Positions 27,797 to 37,112 of a DNA stretch of 64,000 nt are shown here, piece by piece (position 1 is the stretch's first letter; each line of letters opens with the position of its first letter). The translations under genes were made by a program, and so were the position numbers. The stretch lies in the NCBI RefSeq assembly GCF_002104765.1, contig NZ_NCXM01000021.1, positions 52,592-116,591 on the forward strand, written 5' to 3'. The notes beneath the pieces are model-generated. The model was not told the origin of the DNA and did no database searches. It worked only from the letters and a program-made list of their open reading frames with translations. The stretch is from Mycolicibacterium vulneris (GTDB taxonomy: Bacteria; Actinomycetota; Actinomycetes; Mycobacteriales; Mycobacteriaceae).

Positions 27797-28617
27797 GACG
27801 TACCGCCTTGGGAGAGGGTCGGGCTCGGCTCGGGGGAAGGGGACGGCGTCTTCTTGCCGTCGGCGCCGCGGCTTTGCAGCATCGGCGAGACCGAGAGTTT
27901 CGAGTACGAGCCGTCTGGCAGCAACGCGGCCACGTCGACGGCGTTGTGGCGTGCATACACACCGGGGTTGGGCATCGGGGTGGGATGCCCGCCCGAGCGG
28001 AACCGTTCCTGCGAGAGCTCGCGCTGCGTCTTGCGGCGCTCGAAGCGCTCGCGGTGCGCCAGCACCATCGCGCCGACGGCTGCGGTGATCAGCAGCGCGC
28101 TGGTGAGCTCGAAGGCCCACAGGTACCGCGAAAAGATCAGCGCCGCCAGCCCTTCCACGTTGCCGTTGGCGTTGGCGGTGGTCAGTCCCGCGAAGCCGCC
28201 GGTGGTCACGTTGCCGATGGCGGCGATCAGCAGGATGCCGAACCCCATCCCGGCGGCCACGCCGGCGATGCGCTGACCGCGCAGCGTCTCCTTGAGAGAT
28301 TCCGCGGAGTCCACACCGATGAGCATCAGCACGAACAAGAACAGCATCATCACCGCGCCGGTGTAGACCACGACCTGAACCACACCCAGAAACAGCGCGT
28401 CCTGGATCATGTAGAAGACCGCCAGGATGATCATGGTCATCGCCAGGAACATCGCCGAGTAGACGGCGTTCACGGCGGTGACCACTCCGATCGCGCCGAT
28501 CACGGCCAGGACGCCCAGCACCCAGAACGCGATCGCTTCGCCGGTGGAGGTACGGACAATGGTGTCCTGCGCAAAACTCGAGGCCACGGCGACGGCGTGG
28601 CCGGCCAATCCGGTCAC
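27793..28617 (-). CDS. nuoJ: NADH-quinone oxidoreductase subunit J
   Basis: 274 residues from a GTG overlapping the nuoI stop. Five helices in the first ~175 residues (VVQVVVYTGAVMMLFLFVLM is the conserved pi-bulge helix), then a ~95-residue polar C-terminal extension (RERFERRKTQRELSQERF onward) that is longer than in E. coli and typical of mycobacterial NuoJ. Confidence 0.97.
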   Translation of the reverse strand: MTGLAGHAVAVASSFAQDTIVRTSTGEAIAFWVLGVLAVIGAIGVVTAVNAVYSAMFLAMTMIILAVFYMIQDALFLGVVQVVVYTGAVMMLFLFVLMLIGVDSAESLKETLRGQRIAGVAAGMGFGILLIAAIGNVTTGGFAGLTTANANGNVEGLAALIFSRYLWAFELTSALLITAAVGAMVLAHRERFERRKTQRELSQERFRSGGHPTPMPNPGVYARHNAVDVAALLPDGSYSKLSVSPMLQSRGADGKKTPSPSPEPSPTLSQGGTS

Positions 28618-29159
28618 CGGGAGTCTCCGGTCTGCGGGGTCTGCCGCAACCCGTGTGCGGTCACATTGCCTTGGTAATAGTCCTTGTCGGTGGCGCCCTC
28701 GGTCCTGGGGTGCGGCGGCGCGAGCATGTCCTGCAGCAGCGGTGCCAGCAGCCGGTCCTTCTCGTAGATCAGGTCGGCGCGGTTGTCGTCGGCCATCTCG
28801 TAGTCATTGGTCATCGTCAGCGCCCTGGTGGGGCACGCCTCGATGCACAGCCCGCAACCGATGCACCGCAGATAGTTGATCTGGTACACACGGCCGTAGC
28901 GTTCCCCAGGCGAATACCTGAGTTCCTCGGTGTTATCGGCACCCTCGACGTAGATCGCGTCGGCCGGGCACGCCCAGGCGCACAATTCGCAGCCGATGCA
29001 CTTCTCCAGACCGTCGGGGTAGCGGTTCAGCTGGTGACGGCCGTGGTAGCGCGGCATGACCGGGCCCGGCTTTTCCGGATACTCCTCGGTGACATTCCTT
29101 TTGAACATCGATCCGAACGTCACGCCGAATCCGGCTACAGCGTCCAAGAATTTAGCCAC
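28614..29159 (-). CDS. nuoI: NADH-quinone oxidoreductase subunit I (2x[4Fe-4S])
   Basis: 181 residues from a GTG. Two ferredoxin-type motifs, CIGCELCAWACP and CIGCGLCIEACP, bind clusters N6a and N6b that carry electrons towards the quinone site. Overlaps nuoH upstream and nuoJ downstream by a few bases. Confidence 0.97.
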   Translation of the reverse strand: MAKFLDAVAGFGVTFGSMFKRNVTEEYPEKPGPVMPRYHGRHQLNRYPDGLEKCIGCELCAWACPADAIYVEGADNTEELRYSPGERYGRVYQINYLRCIGCGLCIEACPTRALTMTNDYEMADDNRADLIYEKDRLLAPLLQDMLAPPHPRTEGATDKDYYQGNVTAHGLRQTPQTGDSR

Positions 29160-30432
29160 GTGCTTTCTCCTTGCTCGCCGCCGCCAGGGATTTCTGGTCC
29201 TTCGATGGCAGTGGCGGTGTCGGGAATACGGGTGCGGAGTCGAGTGCGGTCGGCAGCCTCTTCGCCTCGCGGCGCAGCTGTTTCTCCAGCGCGCGAATAC
29301 CGGGCGCGCTGAACGGCTTTCGCAGCAACAGCACGAGCGCGGTGGCGAACACGAGGCTGCTGACCACCAGGATCGGGGTCCAGTGCTGATAGCCCTGGTT
29401 CTGCAGCGTGCGAATGACGGCGGCGATCAGCACCCAGACCAGCGAGGCCGGGATCAGCAGCTTCCAGCCCAGCCCCATGAACTGGTCGTAACGCAGCCGG
29501 GGCAGCGAGGCCCGCAGCCAGAAGTAGACGAACAGGAAGGTCCACATCTTCGCGGTGAACCAGAGCACCGGCCACCAGCCGGTGTTGGCGCCGGCCCACA
29601 TGTTCAGCGGCCACGGCGCGTGCCAGCCGCCGAAGAACAGGACGGTGGCGAGCGAGGAGACCGTCATCATGTTGACGTACTCGGCCAGCATGAACATCGC
29701 GAACTTCAGCGACGAGTACTCGGTGTGGAACCCGGCGACCAGCTCACCCTCGGCCTCGGGCAAATCGAAAGGCGCCCGGTTGGTTTCACCGACCATCGAG
29801 ATGAGGTAGATGACGAACGACGGCAGCAGCAGGAACACGTACCAGACCCGGTCCTGCGCGGCGACGATCTGCGACGTCGACATGGAGCCGGCGTAGAGGA
29901 AGACCGCGGCGAACGACAGCCCCATCGCCACCTCGTAGGAAATGACCTGGGCGGTGGAGCGCACCCCGCCCAGCAGCGGGTAGGTGGACCCGGAAGCCCA
30001 ACCGCCCAGCACGATTCCGTACACGCCGATCGCCGACAGCCCCAGGATGAACAGCACCGCGACAGGCAGGTCGGTCAGCTGCAGCGGCGTGCGGTGGCCG
30101 AACACCGACACCACCGGTCCGAACGGGATGAAGGCGAAGGCGGTGAACGCCGGAATCGTGGAGATGACCGGCGCCGCGAAGTAGACGAACTTGTCGACCC
30201 CGCCCGGGGTGATGGTTTCCTTGAGCGCCAACTTGATTCCGTCGGCCAGGCTCTGCAGGACACCCCACGGCCCCGCCCGGTTGGGCCCGGGCCGCAGCTG
30301 CATCCAGCCGAGGATCTTGCGCTCGAGCAGGATCGCCACCAGCACGTTCAGCATGAGGAACACGAAGATCGCGAGCGCCTTGCCGAGCACCAGCCACCAG
30401 GTGTCGTGCCCGAAGGCGGTCAAGCCGGTCAT
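29152..30432 (-). CDS. nuoH: NADH-quinone oxidoreductase subunit H
   Basis: 426 residues, eight helices. The quinone-tunnel motifs GPNRAGPWGVLQSLADGIK and VGETNRAPFDLPEAEGELV are intact. A charged ~60-residue C-terminal tail (LEKQLRREAKRLPTAL onward) extends beyond the usual end. Its ATG overlaps the nuoG stop, which lies in a MIRU. Confidence 0.97.
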   Translation of the reverse strand: MTGLTAFGHDTWWLVLGKALAIFVFLMLNVLVAILLERKILGWMQLRPGPNRAGPWGVLQSLADGIKLALKETITPGGVDKFVYFAAPVISTIPAFTAFAFIPFGPVVSVFGHRTPLQLTDLPVAVLFILGLSAIGVYGIVLGGWASGSTYPLLGGVRSTAQVISYEVAMGLSFAAVFLYAGSMSTSQIVAAQDRVWYVFLLLPSFVIYLISMVGETNRAPFDLPEAEGELVAGFHTEYSSLKFAMFMLAEYVNMMTVSSLATVLFFGGWHAPWPLNMWAGANTGWWPVLWFTAKMWTFLFVYFWLRASLPRLRYDQFMGLGWKLLIPASLVWVLIAAVIRTLQNQGYQHWTPILVVSSLVFATALVLLLRKPFSAPGIRALEKQLRREAKRLPTALDSAPVFPTPPLPSKDQKSLAAASKEKARG

Positions 30433-32891
30433 ATGCGCCGCTCCTCCTCATCGCTGCGCTCTGCATCGTCGCCGGCGGTGCCAACTCCGATCTTGACTGT
30501 GCTGCCGGCCGATACGCCGAGCTGGCGATGCACCGCCGAGCCGGGCGAGTTCACCGGAAGCCACACCACCCGGTCGGGCATGTCGGTGATCATCAGCGGC
30601 AGGCTGATGGATCCGTGTGACGTGCTGACCGTGACCGCGTCGCCGTCGGCGGCGCCGATCTCGGCGGCCGTGTCGGCGGACAGCCGAGCGACGGGCTTGC
30701 GGGCCGTGCCCGCCAGATGTGGCTCGCCGTCTTGCATCCGGCCGTTGTCCAGCATCATCCGCCAGCCGGCCAACACCGCCTCACCCGGCGCGGCCTGGGC
30801 CGGCTCCGGGGCCGCGACGGCCGGGTTCGCGGCGCGCTTGCCGTCCCAGTGGCGCAGCGCGGCCAGTTCTTCCCGAGCGGTGGCGACGGTGGACATGCCC
30901 AGGTACACGCCCATCTCGTCGGCCAGCGTGTCGAGCACCTGGTGGTCGGATTGGCTGGCCTGCTGGGCGGTTCCGCGCAGTGCGGCTTCGAACGGCCGCA
31001 AGCGGCCCTCCCAGTTGACGAATGCGCCTGCCTTCTGCGTCGTCGACGCGACCGGGAAGACGACGTCGGCGCGTTCGGTGACGGCGCTGTGCCGCAACTC
31101 CAGGCTGACCACGAAGCCGACGCCGTCCAGCGCCGCCAAAACCGCCTGCGGATCGGTGAAGTCATCGGGCTCGACACCGCCCACCAGCAGCGCGCCGAGC
31201 GTGCCGTCGGTGGCGGCGGCCAGGATCGCATCGGTGTCACGTCCACTGCCGGAAGGCAATTCGGACACGTTCCACGCCCGAGCTACCTGCGCGCGGGCGG
31301 TCTCGTCGTCGACCGGACGGCCGCCGGGCAGCAGCCCGGGCAGCGCACCGGCCTCCAGTGCGCCGCGCTCACCGGCACGCCTCGGCACCCAGGCCAGGCG
31401 GGCGCCGGTGGTGTCGGCGAGGCGGGCCGCCGCCGACAAACCGCCCGGCACCGTGGCCAGGCGCTCGCCGACCATGATGACCGCACCCGCGGTGGAGAGC
31501 AGGTCGCCCACCTCGCCGGTGGCCAACCCGTCGAGCGCCGAAGCCTCAGCGCCGGGAACGGTTTTGATCAACCGCCCGGACATCTTGGTCAGCGCGCGGG
31601 TGGCGAACGGCGCGAGGGCGTAGACCGGCAGCCCGTGCTTGCGGGCCGCCTTACGCAGCCGCAGGAAGACGATGGGCGACTCGTCCTCGGGCTCGAATCC
31701 GACCAGCACGACGACCGGCGCCGACTCCAGGTCGGCGTAGCTGACGGTGATCGGTTTACCGGCGATGCGGGCGGCCAGGAAGTCGGCCTCCTCGGCCGAA
31801 CTCGGCCGGGCGCGGAAGTCGATGTCGTTGCTGTCCAGCACGATTCGCGCAAACTTGGAGTAGGCGTAGGCGTCCTCCAAGGTGGCCCGGCCGCCGACCA
31901 GCACGCCCGCGCGGCCACGTGCCGCTTCGAGGCCCTTCGTCGCGACGGCGATCGCGTGCGACCACGAGGCCGGCTGCAGCGAGCCGTCCGCGTCGCGGAT
32001 CAGGGGACTGGTGAGCACATCGGCCTGGGTCGCGTAGGTGAACGCCCAGCGGCCCTTGTCGCAGTTCCACTCCTCGTTGACCTCGGGGTCGTCGCCGGCC
32101 AGCCGGCGCAGCACCTTGCCGCGGCGGTGGTCGGTGCGCTGCGCGCATCCGGAAGCGCAGTGCTCGCAGACGCTGGGGCTGGAGACCAAGTCGAACGGGC
32201 GGGCCCGGAACCGGTACGAGGAGCCGGTCAGCGCGCCCACCGGGCAGATTTGCACCGTGTTGCCCGAGAAGTAGGAGTCGAACGGTTCATTGGCGTAGAT
32301 GCCGACCTGCTGCAGGGCGCCCCGCTCCTGCATGTCGATGAAGGTGTCCCCGGCGATCTGCTCGGAGAACCGGGTGCAGCGCGCACACAGGATGCAGCGC
32401 TCCCGGTCGAGCAGCACCTGCGAGGAGATGTTGATCGGTTTGGCGAAGGTGCGTTTGACGTCGGTGAAGCGAGAATCGGCGCGGCCGTTGGACATTGCCT
32501 GGTTCTGCAGCGGGCATTCGCCGCCCTTGTCGCACATCGGGCAATCCAGCGGGTGGTTGATGAGCAGCAGCTCCATCACGCCGTGTTGCGCCTTGTCGGC
32601 GGCCTCCGACGTGAGCTGGGTGCGCACCACCATGTCGTCGGTGGCGACCGTGGTGCACGAGGCCATCGGCTTGCGCTGCCCTTCGACCTCGACCAGACAC
32701 TGCCGGCACGCGCCGACCGGCTCCAGCAGCGGGTGATCACAGAACCGGGGGATCTGGATGCCCATCAATTCGGCGGCCCGGATCACCAGAGTTCCCTTGG
32801 GAACGCTGATTTCGCTGCCGTCGATGGTCAGCGTCACCATGTCCGGCGGACGCACCTCGTCGCCGGTTTCGGTCTTGGCCGCACTAGTCAT
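30429..32891 (-). CDS. nuoG: NADH-quinone oxidoreductase subunit G
   Basis: 820 residues from ATG 32891 (AGGAG about 10 bp upstream). N-terminal [2Fe-2S] (CDHPLLEPVGACRQCLVE), the His/Cys motif HPLDCPMCDKGGECPLQ, [4Fe-4S] Cys in CILCARCTRFSEQ, and the N7-type cluster motif CEHCASGCAQRTDHR, then a molybdopterin-oxidoreductase-like domain. The final residues (AGDDAERSDEEERR) are encoded by a MIRU repeat, so this end is not part of the conserved fold. Confidence 0.97.
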   Translation of the reverse strand: MTSAAKTETGDEVRPPDMVTLTIDGSEISVPKGTLVIRAAELMGIQIPRFCDHPLLEPVGACRQCLVEVEGQRKPMASCTTVATDDMVVRTQLTSEAADKAQHGVMELLLINHPLDCPMCDKGGECPLQNQAMSNGRADSRFTDVKRTFAKPINISSQVLLDRERCILCARCTRFSEQIAGDTFIDMQERGALQQVGIYANEPFDSYFSGNTVQICPVGALTGSSYRFRARPFDLVSSPSVCEHCASGCAQRTDHRRGKVLRRLAGDDPEVNEEWNCDKGRWAFTYATQADVLTSPLIRDADGSLQPASWSHAIAVATKGLEAARGRAGVLVGGRATLEDAYAYSKFARIVLDSNDIDFRARPSSAEEADFLAARIAGKPITVSYADLESAPVVVLVGFEPEDESPIVFLRLRKAARKHGLPVYALAPFATRALTKMSGRLIKTVPGAEASALDGLATGEVGDLLSTAGAVIMVGERLATVPGGLSAAARLADTTGARLAWVPRRAGERGALEAGALPGLLPGGRPVDDETARAQVARAWNVSELPSGSGRDTDAILAAATDGTLGALLVGGVEPDDFTDPQAVLAALDGVGFVVSLELRHSAVTERADVVFPVASTTQKAGAFVNWEGRLRPFEAALRGTAQQASQSDHQVLDTLADEMGVYLGMSTVATAREELAALRHWDGKRAANPAVAAPEPAQAAPGEAVLAGWRMMLDNGRMQDGEPHLAGTARKPVARLSADTAAEIGAADGDAVTVSTSHGSISLPLMITDMPDRVVWLPVNSPGSAVHRQLGVSAGSTVKIGVGTAGDDAERSDEEERRI
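30435..30477 (-). repeat. MIRU-type repeat at the nuoG/nuoH junction
   Basis: 43-bp unit. Read on the minus strand it encodes GDDAERSDEEERR at the NuoG C-terminus and runs to the overlapping nuoH start. It matches the copy at 44055-44097 at 42 of 43 positions. This is the classic mycobacterial interspersed repetitive unit, known to sit at stop/start junctions of operons and to supply a GAGGAGGAG ribosome-binding stretch for the next gene. Confidence 0.85.
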
Positions 32892-32893
32892 GA

Positions 32894-32963
32894 GCGCCGC
32901 TCCTCTCCCCCGCAAGCGGGAGGTACCCCCACATCGCTGTTTCGCTCTGCATCGTCACCGGCG
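32894..32963 (-). repeat. MIRU-type repeat with a hairpin insert, nuoF/nuoG junction
   Basis: Both ends match the MIRU unit (minus strand: GCCGGTGACGATGCAGAGCG at one end, GGAGCGGCGC at the other). The centre carries about 27 extra bp (about 32905-32931) with a small hairpin (CTCCC..CGC / GCGGGAG). It supplies the ribosome-binding stretch for nuoG. Nothing else is visible in the 87-bp gap. Confidence 0.75.
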
Positions 32964-32978
32964 CGGGTCATCGGCTTC

Positions 32979-34328
32979 CTAACCTTTCGCGCTCTCGCGC
33001 TCCGCCGTCAGCATGGAGTCTCGTGGATCGAAGGGGCATCCGCCGCCCTCGACGTGCGCGACGTATTCGTCGCGGAAGAACTTGATCGACGACATCACCG
33101 GGCTGGCCGCGCCGTCGCCCAACGCGCAGAACGACTTTCCGAGGATGGTGTCGGAGATATCCAGCAGCTTGTCGATGTCCTCGTCGGTGCCCTTGCCGGT
33201 TTCCAGCCGCTCGTAGATCTGGTCGAGCCAGAAGGTGCCCTCACGGCACGGCGTGCATTTTCCGCACGATTCGTGCTTGTAGAAGTAGGTCCAGCGCCGC
33301 ACGGCACGCACCACGCAGGTGGTTTCGTCGAAGATCTCCAGCGCCTTGGTGCCCAGCATCGAGCCGACGCCGCCGACGCCCTCGTAGTCCAGCGGCACGT
33401 CGAGGTGCTCCTCGGTCAGCAGTGGGGTCGACGATCCGCCTGGTGTCCAGAACTTGAGCCGATGCCCGGCCCGAACCCCGCCGGCGTAGGCGAGCAACTC
33501 CCGCAACGTGATTCCCAGTGGGGCCTCGTACTGGCCGGGCCGGGCGACGTGGCCGGACAGCGAATACAGCGTGAAGCCAGGGGATTTCTCGCTGCCCATC
33601 GAGCGGAACCAGTCCACGCCGTTGCCGATGATCGACGGCACGCTCGCGATGGTCTCGACGTTGTTGATCACCGTGGGGCAGCCGTACAGCCCGGCCACGG
33701 CGGGGAACGGCGGGCGCAACCGCGGCTGGCCGCGCCGGCCTTCCAGCGAATCCAGCAGCGCGGTTTCCTCACCGCAGATGTAGGCGCCGGCACCGGCGTG
33801 CACCACCAGCTCGAGGTCGAAGCCCGAGCCGTTGATGTCGCGGCCCAGATAGCCCGCGGCGTAGGCCTCGGCCACCGCGTTCTGCAGGCGGCGCAGGACC
33901 GGCAGCACCTCTCCGCGCACATAGATGAACGCGTGGCTGGCGCGGATCGCGTACGCGGCGATGATGACGCCCTCGACCAGGACGTGCGGTGTCGCCAGCA
34001 TCAGCGGAATGTCTTTGCACGTACCGGGTTCCGACTCGTCGGCGTTGACGACCAGGTAATGCGGTTTGGCGGCCGCGCCGGTGTCGCCCTGTGGGATGAA
34101 CGACCACTTGGTGCCTGTCGAGAATCCCGCGCCGCCGCGCCCGCGCAGTCCCGAGTCCTTCACCACCCCGATCACCGCGTCGGGCTCCATCGCCAGCGCC
34201 TTCTTCATCGCCTCGTAGCCGCCGTGGCGGTGGTAGGTCTCGAGGGTCCACGACTCGGGGTCGTCCCAGAAGCGGCTGATGACCGGAGTCAGCGGCGTCG
34301 CCTGTGAAGTGTCAGAAGTCGTTGTCAT
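32979..34328 (-). CDS. nuoF: NADH-quinone oxidoreductase subunit F (FMN, NADH)
   Basis: 449 residues from the ATG that overlaps the nuoE stop (TAATG). FMN/NADH-binding motifs SGLRGRGGAGFSTGTKW and GAGAYICGEETALLDSLEG, and the [4Fe-4S] N3 motif SCGKCTPCREGT. Entry point for electrons from NADH. The frame extends upstream without a start signal; that part belongs to nuoE. Confidence 0.97.
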   Translation of the reverse strand: MTTTSDTSQATPLTPVISRFWDDPESWTLETYHRHGGYEAMKKALAMEPDAVIGVVKDSGLRGRGGAGFSTGTKWSFIPQGDTGAAAKPHYLVVNADESEPGTCKDIPLMLATPHVLVEGVIIAAYAIRASHAFIYVRGEVLPVLRRLQNAVAEAYAAGYLGRDINGSGFDLELVVHAGAGAYICGEETALLDSLEGRRGQPRLRPPFPAVAGLYGCPTVINNVETIASVPSIIGNGVDWFRSMGSEKSPGFTLYSLSGHVARPGQYEAPLGITLRELLAYAGGVRAGHRLKFWTPGGSSTPLLTEEHLDVPLDYEGVGGVGSMLGTKALEIFDETTCVVRAVRRWTYFYKHESCGKCTPCREGTFWLDQIYERLETGKGTDEDIDKLLDISDTILGKSFCALGDGAASPVMSSIKFFRDEYVAHVEGGGCPFDPRDSMLTAERESAKG

Positions 34329-35083
34329 TACTGGCCTTCCGGCGCGTCCGGCGCCTGCATGCCGTGTTCCTTGGCTACCTTCAGGCCGGCCAGGGTGGCC
34401 GCCCCGGCGCCGCCCTGCCCCTGGTCGGGACGCTCGTCGGGCAGGCCGGCCAGGATGCGCGACGTCTCGCGGAAGACGCACAGCGGGGCGCCGCGAGTGG
34501 GCGGCTGAGGTTCGCCGGAACGCAGCGAGTCGACGAGTTCACGCGCCGACTTCGGCGTCTGGTTGTCGTAGAACTCCCAGTTCACCATCACCACCGGCGC
34601 GTAATCGCAGGCGGCGTTGCATTCGATGTGTTGCAGAGTGACCGAGCCGTCTGCGGTGGTCTCGTCGTTGCCGACGTCCAGATGTTCTTTCAGGGCGTCG
34701 AAGATGGCGTCGCCACCCATGATGGCGCACAACGTGTTTGTGCAGACACCCACCAGATAATCGCCGGTGGGGCCGCGGCGATACATGGTGTAGAAGCTCG
34801 CCACCGCGGACACCTCGGCCCCGGTGAGGCCCAGCTGCTCGCCGCAGAACTCCAGGCCCGCCGGTGTCAGGTAGGAATCCTGCGATTGCACCAGGTGCAG
34901 CAACGGCAACAGCGCCGAACGACTGTTGGGGTAGCGGCCGATGATCTCCTTGGCGTCGACCTCCAGCCGGGCCCGCACGTCCGGGGGATACGTCTTGGGC
35001 GCGCCCTCGACGACGAACGCGTTGGGCTCGTCGGGCGGTGGGCCGAGCCGGATGAAGACCGGCTGTCCCTGCGGCCCGGTCAC
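34328..35083 (-). CDS. nuoE: NADH-quinone oxidoreductase subunit E ([2Fe-2S])
   Basis: 251 residues from GTG 35083 (GTGA overlap with nuoD). Thioredoxin-like [2Fe-2S] domain with GVCTNTLCAIMGG and HIECNAACDYAPV providing the four Cys ligands. The ~60-residue C-terminal extension (QGQGGAGAATLAGLKV) is longer than in E. coli. Confidence 0.97.
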   Translation of the reverse strand: MTGPQGQPVFIRLGPPPDEPNAFVVEGAPKTYPPDVRARLEVDAKEIIGRYPNSRSALLPLLHLVQSQDSYLTPAGLEFCGEQLGLTGAEVSAVASFYTMYRRGPTGDYLVGVCTNTLCAIMGGDAIFDALKEHLDVGNDETTADGSVTLQHIECNAACDYAPVVMVNWEFYDNQTPKSARELVDSLRSGEPQPPTRGAPLCVFRETSRILAGLPDERPDQGQGGAGAATLAGLKVAKEHGMQAPDAPEGQ

Positions 35084-36405
35084 CGGTCCACCCCGCCCAT
35101 GACCGGGTCGATGCTGGCGACCGCGGTGATCAGATCGGCGACCATGCCGCCTTCGCACATCGCCGCCACCGACTGCAGATTCGTGAACGAGGGGTCTCGG
35201 TAGTGCACCCGGTAGGGCCGGGTGCCGCCGTCGCTGACCATGTGCACACCCAGCTCCCCGCGCGGTGATTCGACCGCCGTGTAGACCTGGCCGGCGGGAA
35301 CCCGGATGCCCTCGGTGACCAGTTTGAAGTGGTGGATCAACGCCTCCATCGAGCCGCCCATGATCTTGGCGATGTGTTCCGGTGAGTTGCCCATGCCATC
35401 GGGGCCCACCTTCAAGTCGGCCGGCCAGGCGATCTTGCGGTCCTCGACCATGGTCGGGCCCGGCTTCAGCTTGTCCAGACACTGCTCGACGATCTTGATC
35501 GACTCCCACATCTCGTTGACACGAATCATGTAGCGCCCGTAAGCATCACACGTGTCTTCGGTGATTACGTCGAATTCGTAGTTTTCGTATCCGCAGTACG
35601 GTTCGCTCTTGCGCAGATCGTGGGGCAACCCGGTGGCGCGCAGAATCGGGCCGGTGATGCCCAGCGCCATGCAGCCGGTCAGGTCCAGGTATCCGACGTC
35701 CTGGGTGCGGGCCTTCCAGATGGCATTCTCGTTGAGCAGGCCGCCCATTTCGCGCAGCACCTGTCTGAGTCCCTTGAGGCCTTCGACGATCTCGGCCTCC
35801 GCGTTGGGCGGCAGGTCCTGCGCCACACCGCCGGGGCGGACGTAGGCGCTGTTCATCCGCAGGCCGGTGATCGATTCGAACAGGGTCAGCACGATCTCAC
35901 GTCCCCGGAATCCGACGAACATCGGGGTCATGGCGCCCAGTTCCATGCCGCCGGTCGCCAGCGCCACCAGATGCGACGAGATCCGGTTGAGCTCCATCAT
36001 CATCACCCGGATGACGTTGACCCGCTCCGGAATCTGATCGGTGATGCCGAGCAGCTTCTCCACACCGAGGCAGTAGGCCGTTTCGTTGAAAAACGGTGCG
36101 AGGTAATCCATCCGGGTCACGAACGTGACACCTTGGGTCCAGTAGCGGTATTCGAGGTTCTTCTCGATGCCGGTGTGCAAATACCCGATGCCGCAACGGG
36201 CGTCGGTGACCGTCTCGCCCTCGATCTCCAGGATCAGCCGCAACACCCCGTGGGTGGACGGATGCTGCGGCCCCATGTTGACGATGATGCGTTCGCCGGG
36301 GTCGACCCCGCGGGCGGCCTCGACGACCTTGTCCCAGTCCTGGCCGCCGGCGACCACGAAGGTCTCGCCGGCGCCGTCGTGCGTCGATTCAGTGGTGGTG
36401 CTCAT
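35080..36405 (-). CDS. nuoD: NADH-quinone oxidoreductase subunit D
   Basis: 441 residues. Conserved NMGPQHPSTHGVLRL, GYLHTGIEKNLEYRYW and YRDPSFTNLQSVAAM segments, which form the quinone-binding cavity with NuoB. Separate from nuoC (not a CD fusion as in E. coli). Overlaps nuoC by one base (TGATG). Confidence 0.97.
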   Translation of the reverse strand: MSTTTESTHDGAGETFVVAGGQDWDKVVEAARGVDPGERIIVNMGPQHPSTHGVLRLILEIEGETVTDARCGIGYLHTGIEKNLEYRYWTQGVTFVTRMDYLAPFFNETAYCLGVEKLLGITDQIPERVNVIRVMMMELNRISSHLVALATGGMELGAMTPMFVGFRGREIVLTLFESITGLRMNSAYVRPGGVAQDLPPNAEAEIVEGLKGLRQVLREMGGLLNENAIWKARTQDVGYLDLTGCMALGITGPILRATGLPHDLRKSEPYCGYENYEFDVITEDTCDAYGRYMIRVNEMWESIKIVEQCLDKLKPGPTMVEDRKIAWPADLKVGPDGMGNSPEHIAKIMGGSMEALIHHFKLVTEGIRVPAGQVYTAVESPRGELGVHMVSDGGTRPYRVHYRDPSFTNLQSVAAMCEGGMVADLITAVASIDPVMGGVDR

Positions 36406-37112
36406 CAGTTGTACGCTCTCCGCTCGTCGGGCGGGGGTATCTGTGCGCCTTTGTATTCGACCGGAATCCCGCCGAGGGGGTAGTCCTTGCGCTGGGGATG
36501 CCCGTGCCAGTCGTCTGGCATCTCGATGCGGGTCAGCGACGGGTGCCCGTCGAAGATGATTCCGAAGAAGTCGTAGGTCTCGCGCTCGTGCCAGTCGGTG
36601 GTCGGATAGATCCCGAACAGCGAGGGGATGTGCGGATCACCGTCGGGCGCAGCCACTTCCAGGCGGACGCGGCGATTGTGCGTGATCGACTGCAACGGAT
36701 ACACCGCGTGCAGTTCGCGTCCCGTCTCGTGCGGGTAGTGCACCCCGCTGACGCCCAGGCACATTTCGAAGCGCAGCCGCGGGTCGTCACGCAGCCGGTG
36801 AGCGACCTGTTCCAGCGCGTCACGACGGACGTGCAAGGTCAGTTCGTCGCGGTACACCACGACTTTTTCGATGGCGTCGGTGAATTCGACGTCAGCCTGG
36901 CTCAACGCCGCGGCCAGTGCGTCGACCACGTCGTCGAAGTAGCCGCCGTACGGCCGCGGGCTGCTGCCCGGCAGCAGGACCTCGCGCACCAGCCGTCCGT
37001 AACCGGACGTGTCACCCGAGCCCTTGGCGCCGAACATGCCGCGGCGCACGTCGATGACTTCTTCGTCGGCGCGGCTGATCGCTTCTTTGGGATCTTGGTC
37101 CGGTGAGCTCAT
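36405..37112 (-). CDS. nuoC: NADH-quinone oxidoreductase subunit C
   Basis: 235 residues from the ATG overlapping the nuoB stop (ATGA). The 30-kDa-subunit signature is intact (ERETYDFFGIIFDGHP and DWHGHPQRKDYPLGG). The first ~50 residues are an actinobacterial N-terminal extension. Structural subunit of the peripheral arm. Confidence 0.97.
   Translation of the reverse strand: MSSPDQDPKEAISRADEEVIDVRRGMFGAKGSGDTSGYGRLVREVLLPGSSPRPYGGYFDDVVDALAAALSQADVEFTDAIEKVVVYRDELTLHVRRDALEQVAHRLRDDPRLRFEMCLGVSGVHYPHETGRELHAVYPLQSITHNRRVRLEVAAPDGDPHIPSLFGIYPTTDWHERETYDFFGIIFDGHPSLTRIEMPDDWHGHPQRKDYPLGGIPVEYKGAQIPPPDERRAYN

Noticed and set aside
29056..34307. Very long plus-strand open frames (855 and 1196 codons) opposite nuoF-nuoH
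   Set aside because: They are antisense to well-conserved nuo genes; open antisense frames are common at this GC content, and their translations are Arg/His/Pro-rich low-complexity sequence.
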